From contig NZ_JAPTNL010000006.1 of the NCBI RefSeq assembly GCF_026891095.1, positions 1 to 64,000 on the forward strand: DNA of 64,000 bases, in the 5' to 3' direction. The notes beneath the pieces are model-generated. The model had not been told where the DNA came from and searched no databases. It saw only the letters and a program-made list of their open reading frames with translations. The stretch comes from Roseovarius salincola. GTDB taxonomy: Bacteria > Pseudomonadota > Alphaproteobacteria > Rhodobacterales > Rhodobacteraceae. The translations under genes were made by a program, and so were the position numbers. Shown here piece after piece: positions 53,426 to 62,119 of this stretch; within the stretch, counting starts at the first letter, position 1; each line of letters opens with the position of its first letter.

Positions 53426-53743
53426 GTGCAATTCCAGCTCAACACCGACAGCCACATTCTGGGTGATGAGCGTCTGGCCCAAATAGCCGAGTCAGCCGTT
53501 ACCAGTGCATTGGGTCATCTGACTGATCGCCTGTCACGTATCGAGGTGCATCTGGTCGATGTGAACGGGGCCAAGGGCGGTGCGGATGATATTAAGTGCA
53601 CGATCGAGGCGCGACCCGAAGGGATGCAGCCGCAGACCGTCACCCATAGCGACGCTGACGTCGAAACGGCTATGCGCGGGGCTGGGAAGAAACTGCGCGC
53701 GCTGCTGGACAACGAGTTCGGCAAGCTCGACAAGCGGCGCTGA
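53426..53743 (+). CDS. HPF/RaiA-family ribosome-associated protein
   Basis: The 105-residue protein reads from a GTG at 53426 after AAAAGGAGA. It has the RaiA/HPF-type fold signature HLVDVNGAKGGADDIKCTIE followed by ARPEGMQPQTV and SDADVETAMRGAGKKLRALL. Members bind the 30S subunit and promote hibernation or block translation under stress. It lacks the long C-terminal domain of long HPF, so it would be a short-form, stand-alone protein. Its position in the island next to a BCCT osmolyte transporter suggests a stress module; that link is inference. Confidence 0.82.
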   Translation: MQFQLNTDSHILGDERLAQIAESAVTSALGHLTDRLSRIEVHLVDVNGAKGGADDIKCTIEARPEGMQPQTVTHSDADVETAMRGAGKKLRALLDNEFGKLDKRR

Positions 53744-54113
53744 TCCGCACGACGCCCGGCCTTACCTGTGCAGGGCCGCCTGAATTTGAGCAATACAGGT
53801 TCCCGTCTGGGCTGATCTTTTTTTCGAGAGGAGCGAGCCGGAAAATCGTTTCTCAACCGTCGCAACTTTCCCCGCCACATCAAGCGGCGTCACCCCTTCA
53901 ATTTGCCGCAGGTTCAATCGAGGCGGCAGTGGCGTGGTCGATCATCACAACCTTGCGTTGGATTTCCCGAGAACGGGCAAATCATTGACGACAAGTAGCC
54001 ATATCAAACCGCAAGCCACCCGATCTGCGACGGAGCGGAGCGTCGCTTGGCTGCTAGGCGTTCGCAGTGCCTCGGCACACTGGTTGGGATGTCAATCAGA
54101 ATAGGAGACCCGA
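53744..54113. other. Non-coding region between the HPF-type gene and the BCCT gene
   Basis: 370 bases without a credible gene. An imperfect palindrome GCGACG-N8-CGTCGC lies near 54025-54050, and a ribosome site AGGAGA precedes the BCCT start. Otherwise nothing recognisable is seen. Confidence 0.4.
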
Positions 54114-55793
54114 ATGCGCCGGCCTGTCAGTTCGACGAAGATACTTGGTGATGTCGGTGCCGTTTTTCACGTGTCGGTTGCGATCGTCGCGCTCTTTGTA
54201 CTGGCTGCGGCGATGGCGCCCGCGGCGGTTGAGCGTGTGGCACAGGCCGTGCTGCATGCGACAGCGGAGAACGTCGGCTGGATGTACCTTCTGGTCATGA
54301 CGGGATTTGTCTTTTTCGTGTTGTTCCTTGGCCTGTCGCGGATCGGAACCATAAGATTGGGGGCCCCGGACGAGCGACCCGAGTTCTCATTTCAAAGCTG
54401 GCTTGCGATGATCTTTTCGGGCGGCATGGGCGTTGGCCTCGTGTTTTGGGGCGTGGCTGAGCCAATGATGCATTTCAACGCCCCTCCGGTCGGCTCTGGG
54501 CTGCCGCGCACGGCCGAGGCAGCACAGAGCGGCATGCTTTATGCCTTCTTTCACTGGGGGTTGCACCAGTGGGCGACTTTTGCGCTGGTGGGGCTTGCCC
54601 TCGCCTATGTCCGGTTTCGCCACGAAAGCCATGGCTTGATAAGCGAAACCTTCCGCCCGCTTTTAGGACCTCGCGTGGATGGTGGCTGGGGCAAGGCGAT
54701 TGACGTGCTTACGGTCGTGTCGACAGTTTTCGGCGTAGCCACGACGCTGGGGCTTGGCGCATTGCAGATCAACAGCGGTGTCTCACAGCTGACCGGAATC
54801 CCCTACGGCTTCCCGGCGCAACTGGTGATCCTCGCTGTTATCGGCATCCTCTTCACGCTCTCGGCGATGACGCCTCTGGACCGTGGCGTACGGCTATTGA
54901 GCAATGCCAACATGTTGCTTGCGGCTGCGCTTCTTTGCGCGGTCCTGCTGTTTGGGCCGACTTCCTTCATCTTCGGGGTCTTTACCCAAACCTTGGGCGA
55001 GTACCTGGGCAACGTCATCCAGATGAGCCTCGTCACCTCGCCTTATTCGGATGGTGCGTGGGTTGAGCAATGGACCATGTTCTACTGGGCCTGGGGGCTG
55101 AGCTGGGCGCCGTTTGTCGGGAGTTTCATCGCGCGGATTTCGCGTGGACGAACCATCCGCGAATTTGTTTTGGGCGTGATGATCGTTCCGGTGGCACTGA
55201 GTATGCTGTGGTTTTCAACCTTCGGCGGGGCGGCTATTCAGTTCGAGATCTTCGCGAATGCCGGTATCGCCGACGCCGTTGCGACCGAGGTTCCGGCCGG
55301 GCTCTATGCCCTGCTCGATCAATTGCCGGCCAGCGGGGTGCTGACCGTCGCATCCATCGCGCTTGTCGGCATGTTCCTTGTGACCTCGGCGGACTCGGCC
55401 ACGTTCGTGCTTGGTATGTTCACGTCAAAAGGGGTGCTCAACCCGACACGCGCGGTGCGGGTGCTTTGGGGTGCCTTGCAAATGGTGTTGGTCGTGGTGC
55501 TGCTTCTGGCGGGGGGGCTGGAGAGCTTGCGGACGGTTTCAATCATCGCAGCGTTCCCGTTCATGCTTTTAATGATCCTGCTCGCGGTCTCGCTTTACCG
55601 TGACCTGTCGCAGGAGATCGCGGCCCGCGATGAAAAAGCGCGCCTTCTAGAGCAGCGGATCGAACGCCTGCTGCTGCGGGAATCCGAACGCGAGAAGGCC
55701 GAGAAGGCCGAGGCCGAAGTTCATCCGACCGTCCCAGAAAACGGACAGTCGGACGAGGCACCTGATGAACGGAACGGCAGCGCCAGTCCGTGA
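54114..55793 (+). CDS. BCCT-family betaine/choline/carnitine transporter
   Basis: The 559-residue protein has about 12 membrane helices and the BCCT signatures IFSGGMGVGLVFWGVAEPMM (near residues 95-120) and MFYWAWGLSWAPFVGSFIAR followed by ISRGRTIREF. It imports trimethylammonium compounds such as glycine betaine, choline or carnitine with a sodium gradient. The charged C-terminal tail of about 60 residues (Glu/Arg-rich helix, then PTVPENGQ...) could act as the osmosensor seen in BetP-like members. GAGACC and a clear ATG mark the start. Confidence 0.93.
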   Translation: MRRPVSSTKILGDVGAVFHVSVAIVALFVLAAAMAPAAVERVAQAVLHATAENVGWMYLLVMTGFVFFVLFLGLSRIGTIRLGAPDERPEFSFQSWLAMIFSGGMGVGLVFWGVAEPMMHFNAPPVGSGLPRTAEAAQSGMLYAFFHWGLHQWATFALVGLALAYVRFRHESHGLISETFRPLLGPRVDGGWGKAIDVLTVVSTVFGVATTLGLGALQINSGVSQLTGIPYGFPAQLVILAVIGILFTLSAMTPLDRGVRLLSNANMLLAAALLCAVLLFGPTSFIFGVFTQTLGEYLGNVIQMSLVTSPYSDGAWVEQWTMFYWAWGLSWAPFVGSFIARISRGRTIREFVLGVMIVPVALSMLWFSTFGGAAIQFEIFANAGIADAVATEVPAGLYALLDQLPASGVLTVASIALVGMFLVTSADSATFVLGMFTSKGVLNPTRAVRVLWGALQMVLVVVLLLAGGLESLRTVSIIAAFPFMLLMILLAVSLYRDLSQEIAARDEKARLLEQRIERLLLRESEREKAEKAEAEVHPTVPENGQSDEAPDERNGSASP

Positions 55794-56195
55794 GCGCACA
55801 GGTTTAGGGAAGCTGAGCTGTGACGCGCATCTGGTGCTTGAGATCAGCTCTGGGCCCATTTCGATCAGACGGCCACTTCAAAACGGGCAGGAAAGCGGAA
55901 AAATCAGGCGCAGAATACCGAAAGCGGGAAGGGCAGCCTGAAGCTGATATTCAATTTGAGCTTCCGATTCTGCAGCATGGCCCACTATACCGGCGATTGG
56001 TCGCGCCCGCATACTCAGCATCAGGGCAGTCGTCGGAAATCCGTCATGTTCCTTCGAATAGGTAGAAGTCATTCAACTACTTTAATTCCCGTGTCCGCGT
56101 TCAATTCCTCCTCGTGTTGTGACCAATGGCAGCCATCAGGGCCCTTGCTATCGCGGTTCGCTTTCCGCACAGTCGTATGGGTGGGGGCATTCATC
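55794..56195. other. Non-coding region between the BCCT and DUF5765 genes
   Basis: 402 bases with no credible gene. A frame in phase with the DUF5765 gene runs through most of it but has unlikely codon use, so I place the DUF5765 start at 56196. No promoter or hairpin stands out. Confidence 0.35.
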
Positions 56196-56909
56196 ATGTG
56201 TTGGAGTGCATCGGCTTCGGTAGCGATGGTGGCAGTTGGTGCCGCGGCGGTTGCGGTTACTGCGATGCGGGGTGAACCGAAGGCAATCTGGATCACGCTT
56301 GGTTTTTTTACCCTGATGGAGGGATTGCAGGCCGCCGGATACGCGGTCGTGGATGAATGTTCCAATCCTACCAACATAACGATCACTACGCTCTCGTATT
56401 TGCACATTGCGTTTCAGCCCTTGTTCATCAACGCCTTTGCTATGGCTATCGCGCCCGCTGCGGTTTCCGACTGGCAAAGGCACATCGTGTATGGCCTTGC
56501 TGCAATCGCCACCGGATTCATGCTGCTCAAACTGGTTCCGCTTGAGGCATTTGGATCCTGCACAGCCGGCTCGCCAATGTGCGCCATGCAAACATGCCTG
56601 ATCTCGGGCGACTGGCATATTGGATGGATCTTGCCGCTGAATGGCTTGATGGAATGGGGCGGCTCATATCTGCCTATCAACGTCTATTTCCCCGCCTATT
56701 TCATTGCGGTCTTTGCCCTGCCATTTTGGTATGGTGCGTGGCGCTTTGCGCTTTTCCACCTTTTGATGGGGCCATTTTTGGCCTTCATGCTGACGACCAA
56801 TCTCAATGAACAACCCGCGATCTGGTGTCTGTTCTCGATAGGTATAATCCTGATTTCGTTAAGCCCTTTTATCCGGATTAGGGTGATGGGCGCACATCAA
56901 GCGGCATAA
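56196..56909 (+). CDS. DUF5765-type membrane protein of unknown function
   Basis: The 237-residue protein begins MCWSASASVAMVAVGAAAVA and contains GEPKAIWITLGFFTLMEGLQ, typical as far as I recall of the DUF5765 group. It is a multi-pass membrane protein with six or seven helices and many Cys and Trp residues (CTAGSPMCAMQTC). No catalytic motif is visible and no function is established. It follows the BCCT gene by 402 bases and ends about 190 bases before an insertion sequence. The start at 56196 follows GGGTGGGGG. Confidence 0.75.
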   Translation: MCWSASASVAMVAVGAAAVAVTAMRGEPKAIWITLGFFTLMEGLQAAGYAVVDECSNPTNITITTLSYLHIAFQPLFINAFAMAIAPAAVSDWQRHIVYGLAAIATGFMLLKLVPLEAFGSCTAGSPMCAMQTCLISGDWHIGWILPLNGLMEWGGSYLPINVYFPAYFIAVFALPFWYGAWRFALFHLLMGPFLAFMLTTNLNEQPAIWCLFSIGIILISLSPFIRIRVMGAHQAA

Positions 56910-57099
56910 CGGTTATCAAGGGGCAGGTTTCCGCTGATGAATCTGGAGTCTGCTCCGGCATGGTAGAGTAAGATGCGCCTGCAGCGAACGGCGATTTTGT
57001 CCTGCCGACCGACGATTGAGCCAACAAAATGCTGCACGATGCACCAATGGCAGGTCTGGCGAGGCTGCACCGCGGCATCGTAACTGACCGCGGAGGTCG

Positions 57100-58466
57100 T
57101 CTGTGGGTGGCTCCTGCATTGCAAGCGTTTTCTGGCGATTTTCTGCGGATATTTTCGTCAGTACTGTCGTCTGTCCGGCCTGTTTGTGTGGCGGCATTGT
57201 CGCCACTGGCCCTGATGAATTCCGCAAGCGAGGTTCCAATCGGCTTATCGACCTCAGAGGGCCGCTGACCTTCCCGGAGTGTCCTTGCTCTTGGTTGACT
57301 TATTTCCGCATCATCACGTCAACGTCTTGCATCTCGTGGGCAGCTGGTGCGATCAGAACGCAGGCTGCCGATATTCCTGTTTCTTTGTGAGCATCGCCCA
57401 GATGCTCCTTGCTGCTTTGTTGGCCATCGCGGTTGTTGCCAAGCGGAACGGTTTGTCTGCGATGATCTTCGCGGTCCACAGATCCACCTTCTCAGGCGAA
57501 CGCTTCGCCATCACAGCGCGAGACGTCATGCCCACGACCAGCAGCTTGCGGATGTAGCGATCACCCTGCTTCGTGATCTTGCCCAGACGTTCCTTGCCGC
57601 CGCTGGATTTGTTGAGCGGGGTCAGTCCGAGCCAAGCCGCCAGATCGCGCCCGGTCCGGAACTGTTGTGCATCGCCGATCGTCGCGACTATCGCCGAGGC
57701 TGTGATTGGGCCAATTCCCGGCATGCGCATCAATCTGCGTGCGTCGGCATTCAGCAGGGCATGTTGTTCGATCATCTTGGAATAGCCGTCGATGCGCTCG
57801 TTCAAGCCGATGAACTGATAGCACTGGATACCGAGCATGCCGTTGGCGATCTCCGGCATGTCGGGGTGATCTCCATCCAGATGGCGCTTTGCAAAAGCCG
57901 TTACCGCTTCGATCCCAATGGGCAAGATATGCCCAAACTCGCGTAACAAGCTGCGGATCATGTTGGCCATCTGCGTGCGTTGCCTGACGGCCAGATCGCG
58001 CGTCCGATGGATTGAAAGAATAGCCTGCTGTTCCTCTGCCTTGATCTCGACAAAGCGCATGGTTGGGCGCCGAACCGCTTCACAGATTGCCTCGGCGTCA
58101 ACAGCGTCGCTCTTCCCGCGCTTCACGTAAGGTTTGACGTAGCCAGCGGGCATGAGCTTCACGTCGTGCCCCAATTTGCGTAGCTGGCGGCCCCAGTGAT
58201 GGGACGACCCGCAGGCTTCCATCCCGACCCGGCAGGGCGGAAGCGTTTCAAAGAAGGCGAGCAGCTTCGCGCGTTTGATGGCTTTATTGAAGATCACACG
58301 GCCGTTCTCTGAAATGCCGTGCACTTGAAAAACGTCCTTGGCCAAATCCAGGCCGACGGTCTTTACTGTCATTGGGTGCTCCTTTCCCTGCAGTCAATGA
58401 TAACTGCACTTTGGCACATTCGATGCCGGTGGAGCAGGAGCCACCCACCTCATCCGCTTCGGGCCG
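57100..58466. mobile_element. IS110-family (IS1111-type) insertion sequence, copy 1
   Basis: A 1367-base unit identical to 60700-62066 by visual comparison, offset exactly 3600 bases. Subterminal inverted repeats GTGGGTGGCTCCTGC (57103-57117) and its complement (58434-58448) lie a few bases inside the ends, as in the IS1111 group. The transposase gene is on the minus strand. About 235 bases of non-coding DNA lie beyond its stop, the position where IS1111-type elements encode the guide (bridge/seek) RNA. No target-site duplication is obvious, which is normal for this family. Confidence 0.9.
57353..58372 (-). CDS. IS110-family transposase, copy 1
   Basis: The 339-residue recombinase begins MTVKTVGLDLAKDVFQVHGI with the first Asp of the RuvC-like DEDD site (D9). 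Further acidic residues lie in GMEACGSSHHW and KSDAVDAEAIC. The C-terminal part has MPGIGPITASAIVATIGDAQ (Transposase_20) and the serine region NKSSGGKERLGKITKQGDRY. Such enzymes use a DEDD nuclease and a serine together with an element-encoded RNA to recombine donor and target. It is intact, not frameshifted, and identical to the copy at 60953. Confidence 0.96.
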   Translation of the reverse strand: MTVKTVGLDLAKDVFQVHGISENGRVIFNKAIKRAKLLAFFETLPPCRVGMEACGSSHHWGRQLRKLGHDVKLMPAGYVKPYVKRGKSDAVDAEAICEAVRRPTMRFVEIKAEEQQAILSIHRTRDLAVRQRTQMANMIRSLLREFGHILPIGIEAVTAFAKRHLDGDHPDMPEIANGMLGIQCYQFIGLNERIDGYSKMIEQHALLNADARRLMRMPGIGPITASAIVATIGDAQQFRTGRDLAAWLGLTPLNKSSGGKERLGKITKQGDRYIRKLLVVGMTSRAVMAKRSPEKVDLWTAKIIADKPFRLATTAMANKAARSIWAMLTKKQEYRQPAF

Positions 58467-58477
58467 TCCGTCGTTCC

Positions 58478-58510
58478 GGTAATCTCCCCATTTCTCATGG
58501 GGAGATTACC
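58478..58510. repeat. Perfect 14-bp inverted repeat next to IS copy 1
   Basis: GGTAATCTCCCCAT (58478-58491) and its exact complement (58497-58510) enclose a 5-base loop. No T run follows on either strand. It lies 12 bases from the end of the insertion sequence and about 160 bases past the end of the SLC13 gene. It could be the end of another element, a recombination site or an mRNA 3' structure. Confidence 0.75.
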
Positions 58511-58672
58511 TTCCGATCATGGCAATCGTAGAAAGGATGGATGCTGCACTGCCCACGAGGACGTCTGTGAGTCCAAGCACAGCGGTCGAATGGGGGCGAT
58601 TACACGTGAGAGACCACACCGGTTTCTCGGTGGTGCCTCCGATGCATTCGGCACCTCTGATTGCTCGAAATG

Positions 58673-60517
58673 TCACAAAGGCCAGACAAGCAGCAGCAAC
58701 GGCACGCTGACGACAACCACAATCACCTCCAACGGCAGGCCGAGCTTCCAGTAATCTCCAAAACGGAACCCGCCCGGACCCAGGATCAGGGTGTTATTCT
58801 GATGGCCGATTGGCGTGAGAAAGGCACAGGAAGCCCCGATAGCAACAGCCATCAGGAAACTGTCAGGGTTGACGCCCAATGTAGAGGAGATGCCAAGCGC
58901 GATCGGGCACAGAACCGCTGCCGTGGCGGCATTGTTCATAACGTCCGACAGGAACATTGTCGTGACCAGAACCACGACGAGCGCCGCGACCGCATTGCCT
59001 TGAGCAACGGTATCGACCAGAAACCGCGCCAGCATTTCGGCGGCACCGGTGCTTTGCATCGCGCCAGCGACCGGGATCAGCGCCGCCAGCAAGACGATCA
59101 CCGGCCAATCGATGGACGTATAGACCTGTCGCAGCGGCACCGTGCGTAACACCATCGACACCAGAACGCCAAGCGCAAACGCTGCAGCCGCCGGAAGTAG
59201 ACCAAGTGTCACCAGAGCGATCGCGCCGAGCATGATCGCGGCGGCGACAATGGCCATACGCTTGTCGGGAATACGCAATTCGCGCGCGCCCAGGGGCACA
59301 CAGCCTGTGTCATTGATGAACTCGGTCACAGCATCCACAGGGCCCTGAACGAGAAGCAGGTCGCCAGAGCTCAATTTTATTTTTCTCAATCCCGATCGGG
59401 GCGGATGCCCTTCCCGCGACACGGCCAGCAAATTCAGGCCATAGCGCGCGCGCAGATGCATCTCCTGGGCCGAACGCCCGACGATGCTTGACCCCGGAAG
59501 CACCGCCAGTTCACGAAGCACGATATCGCTCTTGGTCTTTTGCTCGGTGTCCTCCTCCCCATCGGCGGCAGCCTGTGTGTCGACTTGAGTATCATCAGCG
59601 CGAATGTCATCAAATTCATCGGGCGCAACGATGGATTGTTCGAGCTTTATGTCGAAAACGGAAAGCGCCTCTGCCAGTGCATCCACATCCGCCTCGAGCA
59701 CAAGGACATCCTCCGCGCGGATACGTCGTCCCCCGTGTGGTGCGGTAAGGCGAACGTCGTTGCGAACAAGACCGACGATCTGCACATCGCTGTTTTCGAT
59801 CTCGCGCTCGAAGGCGCGCAGGGTCAGTCCAACAGCCTTGCTGGATTCAGGAACACGCAGTTCCGTGAAATAGGCACCCGTATCAAAACCATCTGCCATG
59901 GCCGACTTGCGTACCGGCACCAGCGTCCACCCGATCACGGCCACGAAAAGCACCCCGACAACAGCGACAGCCGCACCGACAGGCGCAAAATCGAAGATCG
60001 CAAAATGGCCAAGCCCCGCCTCGGCCCGAAAGCCTGAGACAATCAGGTTGGGCGGGGTGCCGATCAGTGTTGTCATTCCCCCCAGAATGGTGCCAAACGC
60101 TAGTGGCATCAGCACTTGTCCCGGCGTTAGGTCCAATCGGTCCGACAGTTGCACCGCGATTGGCATCAACAGCGCCATAGCGCCGACATTGTTCATGAAC
60201 CCTGATAATAAGGCACCCAACCCCATCAGCGCGACCATGCTTGTCACCCGTCCGGCATCACGCGGTAAGACACTGCGCGCGAGCCAGTCAACGGCACCGG
60301 TATTCTGCAAGCCTTGGCTAAGGATGAGAACGCAAGCCACGGTGATGACCGCCGGATGACCGAACCCCAGAAAGGCATCAGCTGCTGGAAGCAGACCCGC
60401 AATTACGCATGCCATAAGTGCTGCCAAAGCCACGACATCGTGTCGAAACCGCCCCCAAAGGAACAGCCCCATCGTCACGACCAGAATACAGAAAATCAAA
60501 AGCTGGTCGGTGGTCAT
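58673..60517 (-). CDS. SLC13/DASS-type permease with two RCK-C (TrkA-C) domains
   Basis: The 614-residue protein has about five N-terminal membrane helices containing FMNNVGAMALLMPIA and TILGGMTTLIGTPPNLIVSG. A central cytosolic part of about 210 residues holds two RCK-C domains (for example VPESSKAVGLTLRAFEREIE and LAVLPGSSIVGRSAQEMHLR) split by an acidic linker. A second membrane half follows with SDVMNNAATAAVLCPIALGI. Such carriers move anions such as sulfate or dicarboxylates with sodium, and the RCK domains likely sense a ligand. It is bracketed by two identical insertion sequences. The ATG at 60517 follows AGGATGG; a GTG 3 bases earlier is possible. Confidence 0.9.
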   Translation of the reverse strand: MTTDQLLIFCILVVTMGLFLWGRFRHDVVALAALMACVIAGLLPAADAFLGFGHPAVITVACVLILSQGLQNTGAVDWLARSVLPRDAGRVTSMVALMGLGALLSGFMNNVGAMALLMPIAVQLSDRLDLTPGQVLMPLAFGTILGGMTTLIGTPPNLIVSGFRAEAGLGHFAIFDFAPVGAAVAVVGVLFVAVIGWTLVPVRKSAMADGFDTGAYFTELRVPESSKAVGLTLRAFEREIENSDVQIVGLVRNDVRLTAPHGGRRIRAEDVLVLEADVDALAEALSVFDIKLEQSIVAPDEFDDIRADDTQVDTQAAADGEEDTEQKTKSDIVLRELAVLPGSSIVGRSAQEMHLRARYGLNLLAVSREGHPPRSGLRKIKLSSGDLLLVQGPVDAVTEFINDTGCVPLGARELRIPDKRMAIVAAAIMLGAIALVTLGLLPAAAAFALGVLVSMVLRTVPLRQVYTSIDWPVIVLLAALIPVAGAMQSTGAAEMLARFLVDTVAQGNAVAALVVVLVTTMFLSDVMNNAATAAVLCPIALGISSTLGVNPDSFLMAVAIGASCAFLTPIGHQNNTLILGPGGFRFGDYWKLGLPLEVIVVVVSVPLLLLVWPL

Positions 60518-60539
60518 CACTATCCATCCTGTGAATTAG

Positions 60540-60565
60540 AGCGTGTTGCGCTTTTCAGACACGCT
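60540..60565. promoter_or_regulatory. Inverted repeat upstream of the SLC13 gene
   Basis: AGCGTGT (60540-60546) and ACACGCT (60559-60565) form a 7-bp inverted repeat with a 12-base spacer, 23 bases upstream of the permease start. It could be an operator or a leader hairpin; no regulator gene is adjacent. Confidence 0.4.
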
Positions 60566-60699
60566 ATACATTATTTGATTTAATGAGCGAATGACCCATT
60601 CATCTCTGGGATCATCAATCCCCTGAAATTGCTGCACGACGCACGAACGGCCGGTTCAGAGAATGCTACGCTGCGGCAAGCAGCCGACGATGAACGGCA

Positions 60700-62066
60700 T
60701 CTGTGGGTGGCTCCTGCATTGCAAGCGTTTTCTGGCGATTTTCTGCGGATATTTTCGTCAGTACTGTCGTCTGTCCGGCCTGTTTGTGTGGCGGCATTGT
60801 CGCCACTGGCCCTGATGAATTCCGCAAGCGAGGTTCCAATCGGCTTATCGACCTCAGAGGGCCGCTGACCTTCCCGGAGTGTCCTTGCTCTTGGTTGACT
60901 TATTTCCGCATCATCACGTCAACGTCTTGCATCTCGTGGGCAGCTGGTGCGATCAGAACGCAGGCTGCCGATATTCCTGTTTCTTTGTGAGCATCGCCCA
61001 GATGCTCCTTGCTGCTTTGTTGGCCATCGCGGTTGTTGCCAAGCGGAACGGTTTGTCTGCGATGATCTTCGCGGTCCACAGATCCACCTTCTCAGGCGAA
61101 CGCTTCGCCATCACAGCGCGAGACGTCATGCCCACGACCAGCAGCTTGCGGATGTAGCGATCACCCTGCTTCGTGATCTTGCCCAGACGTTCCTTGCCGC
61201 CGCTGGATTTGTTGAGCGGGGTCAGTCCGAGCCAAGCCGCCAGATCGCGCCCGGTCCGGAACTGTTGTGCATCGCCGATCGTCGCGACTATCGCCGAGGC
61301 TGTGATTGGGCCAATTCCCGGCATGCGCATCAATCTGCGTGCGTCGGCATTCAGCAGGGCATGTTGTTCGATCATCTTGGAATAGCCGTCGATGCGCTCG
61401 TTCAAGCCGATGAACTGATAGCACTGGATACCGAGCATGCCGTTGGCGATCTCCGGCATGTCGGGGTGATCTCCATCCAGATGGCGCTTTGCAAAAGCCG
61501 TTACCGCTTCGATCCCAATGGGCAAGATATGCCCAAACTCGCGTAACAAGCTGCGGATCATGTTGGCCATCTGCGTGCGTTGCCTGACGGCCAGATCGCG
61601 CGTCCGATGGATTGAAAGAATAGCCTGCTGTTCCTCTGCCTTGATCTCGACAAAGCGCATGGTTGGGCGCCGAACCGCTTCACAGATTGCCTCGGCGTCA
61701 ACAGCGTCGCTCTTCCCGCGCTTCACGTAAGGTTTGACGTAGCCAGCGGGCATGAGCTTCACGTCGTGCCCCAATTTGCGTAGCTGGCGGCCCCAGTGAT
61801 GGGACGACCCGCAGGCTTCCATCCCGACCCGGCAGGGCGGAAGCGTTTCAAAGAAGGCGAGCAGCTTCGCGCGTTTGATGGCTTTATTGAAGATCACACG
61901 GCCGTTCTCTGAAATGCCGTGCACTTGAAAAACGTCCTTGGCCAAATCCAGGCCGACGGTCTTTACTGTCATTGGGTGCTCCTTTCCCTGCAGTCAATGA
62001 TAACTGCACTTTGGCACATTCGATGCCGGTGGAGCAGGAGCCACCCACCTCATCCGCTTCGGGCCG
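60700..62066. mobile_element. IS110-family (IS1111-type) insertion sequence, copy 2
   Basis: The unit matches copy 1 base for base over 1367 bases in the listing and has the same orientation. The sequence just to its left (from 60630) resembles that to the left of copy 1 (from 57031), including TGCTGCACGA followed by a similar GCAC-AA-GGC stretch. Both copies thus sit at the same place in related copies of a dispersed repeat, as expected for an RNA-guided, site-specific element. The two copies flank the SLC13 gene as direct repeats. Confidence 0.9.
60953..61972 (-). CDS. IS110-family transposase, copy 2
   Basis: Identical in sequence to the transposase at 57353 (339 residues, DEDD start GLDLAKDVFQ, C-terminal Transposase_20 region and SSGGK serine motif). 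Perfect identity implies very recent duplication or continuing conversion between the copies. The 76-base stretch between its start and the right inverted repeat holds its promoter; the long non-coding part is on the other, 3' side. Confidence 0.96.
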   Translation of the reverse strand: MTVKTVGLDLAKDVFQVHGISENGRVIFNKAIKRAKLLAFFETLPPCRVGMEACGSSHHWGRQLRKLGHDVKLMPAGYVKPYVKRGKSDAVDAEAICEAVRRPTMRFVEIKAEEQQAILSIHRTRDLAVRQRTQMANMIRSLLREFGHILPIGIEAVTAFAKRHLDGDHPDMPEIANGMLGIQCYQFIGLNERIDGYSKMIEQHALLNADARRLMRMPGIGPITASAIVATIGDAQQFRTGRDLAAWLGLTPLNKSSGGKERLGKITKQGDRYIRKLLVVGMTSRAVMAKRSPEKVDLWTAKIIADKPFRLATTAMANKAARSIWAMLTKKQEYRQPAF

Positions 62067-62119
62067 AGAGCGTCAACTCCGCAAAGCCAATCGTGGCAGA
62101 GCTCGGAAGAGGTTTCGGC

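Noticed and set aside
58497..58754. A short plus-strand frame between IS copy 1 and the SLC13 gene end.
   Set aside because: It has no ribosome site or family match and overlaps the 3' end of the permease gene.
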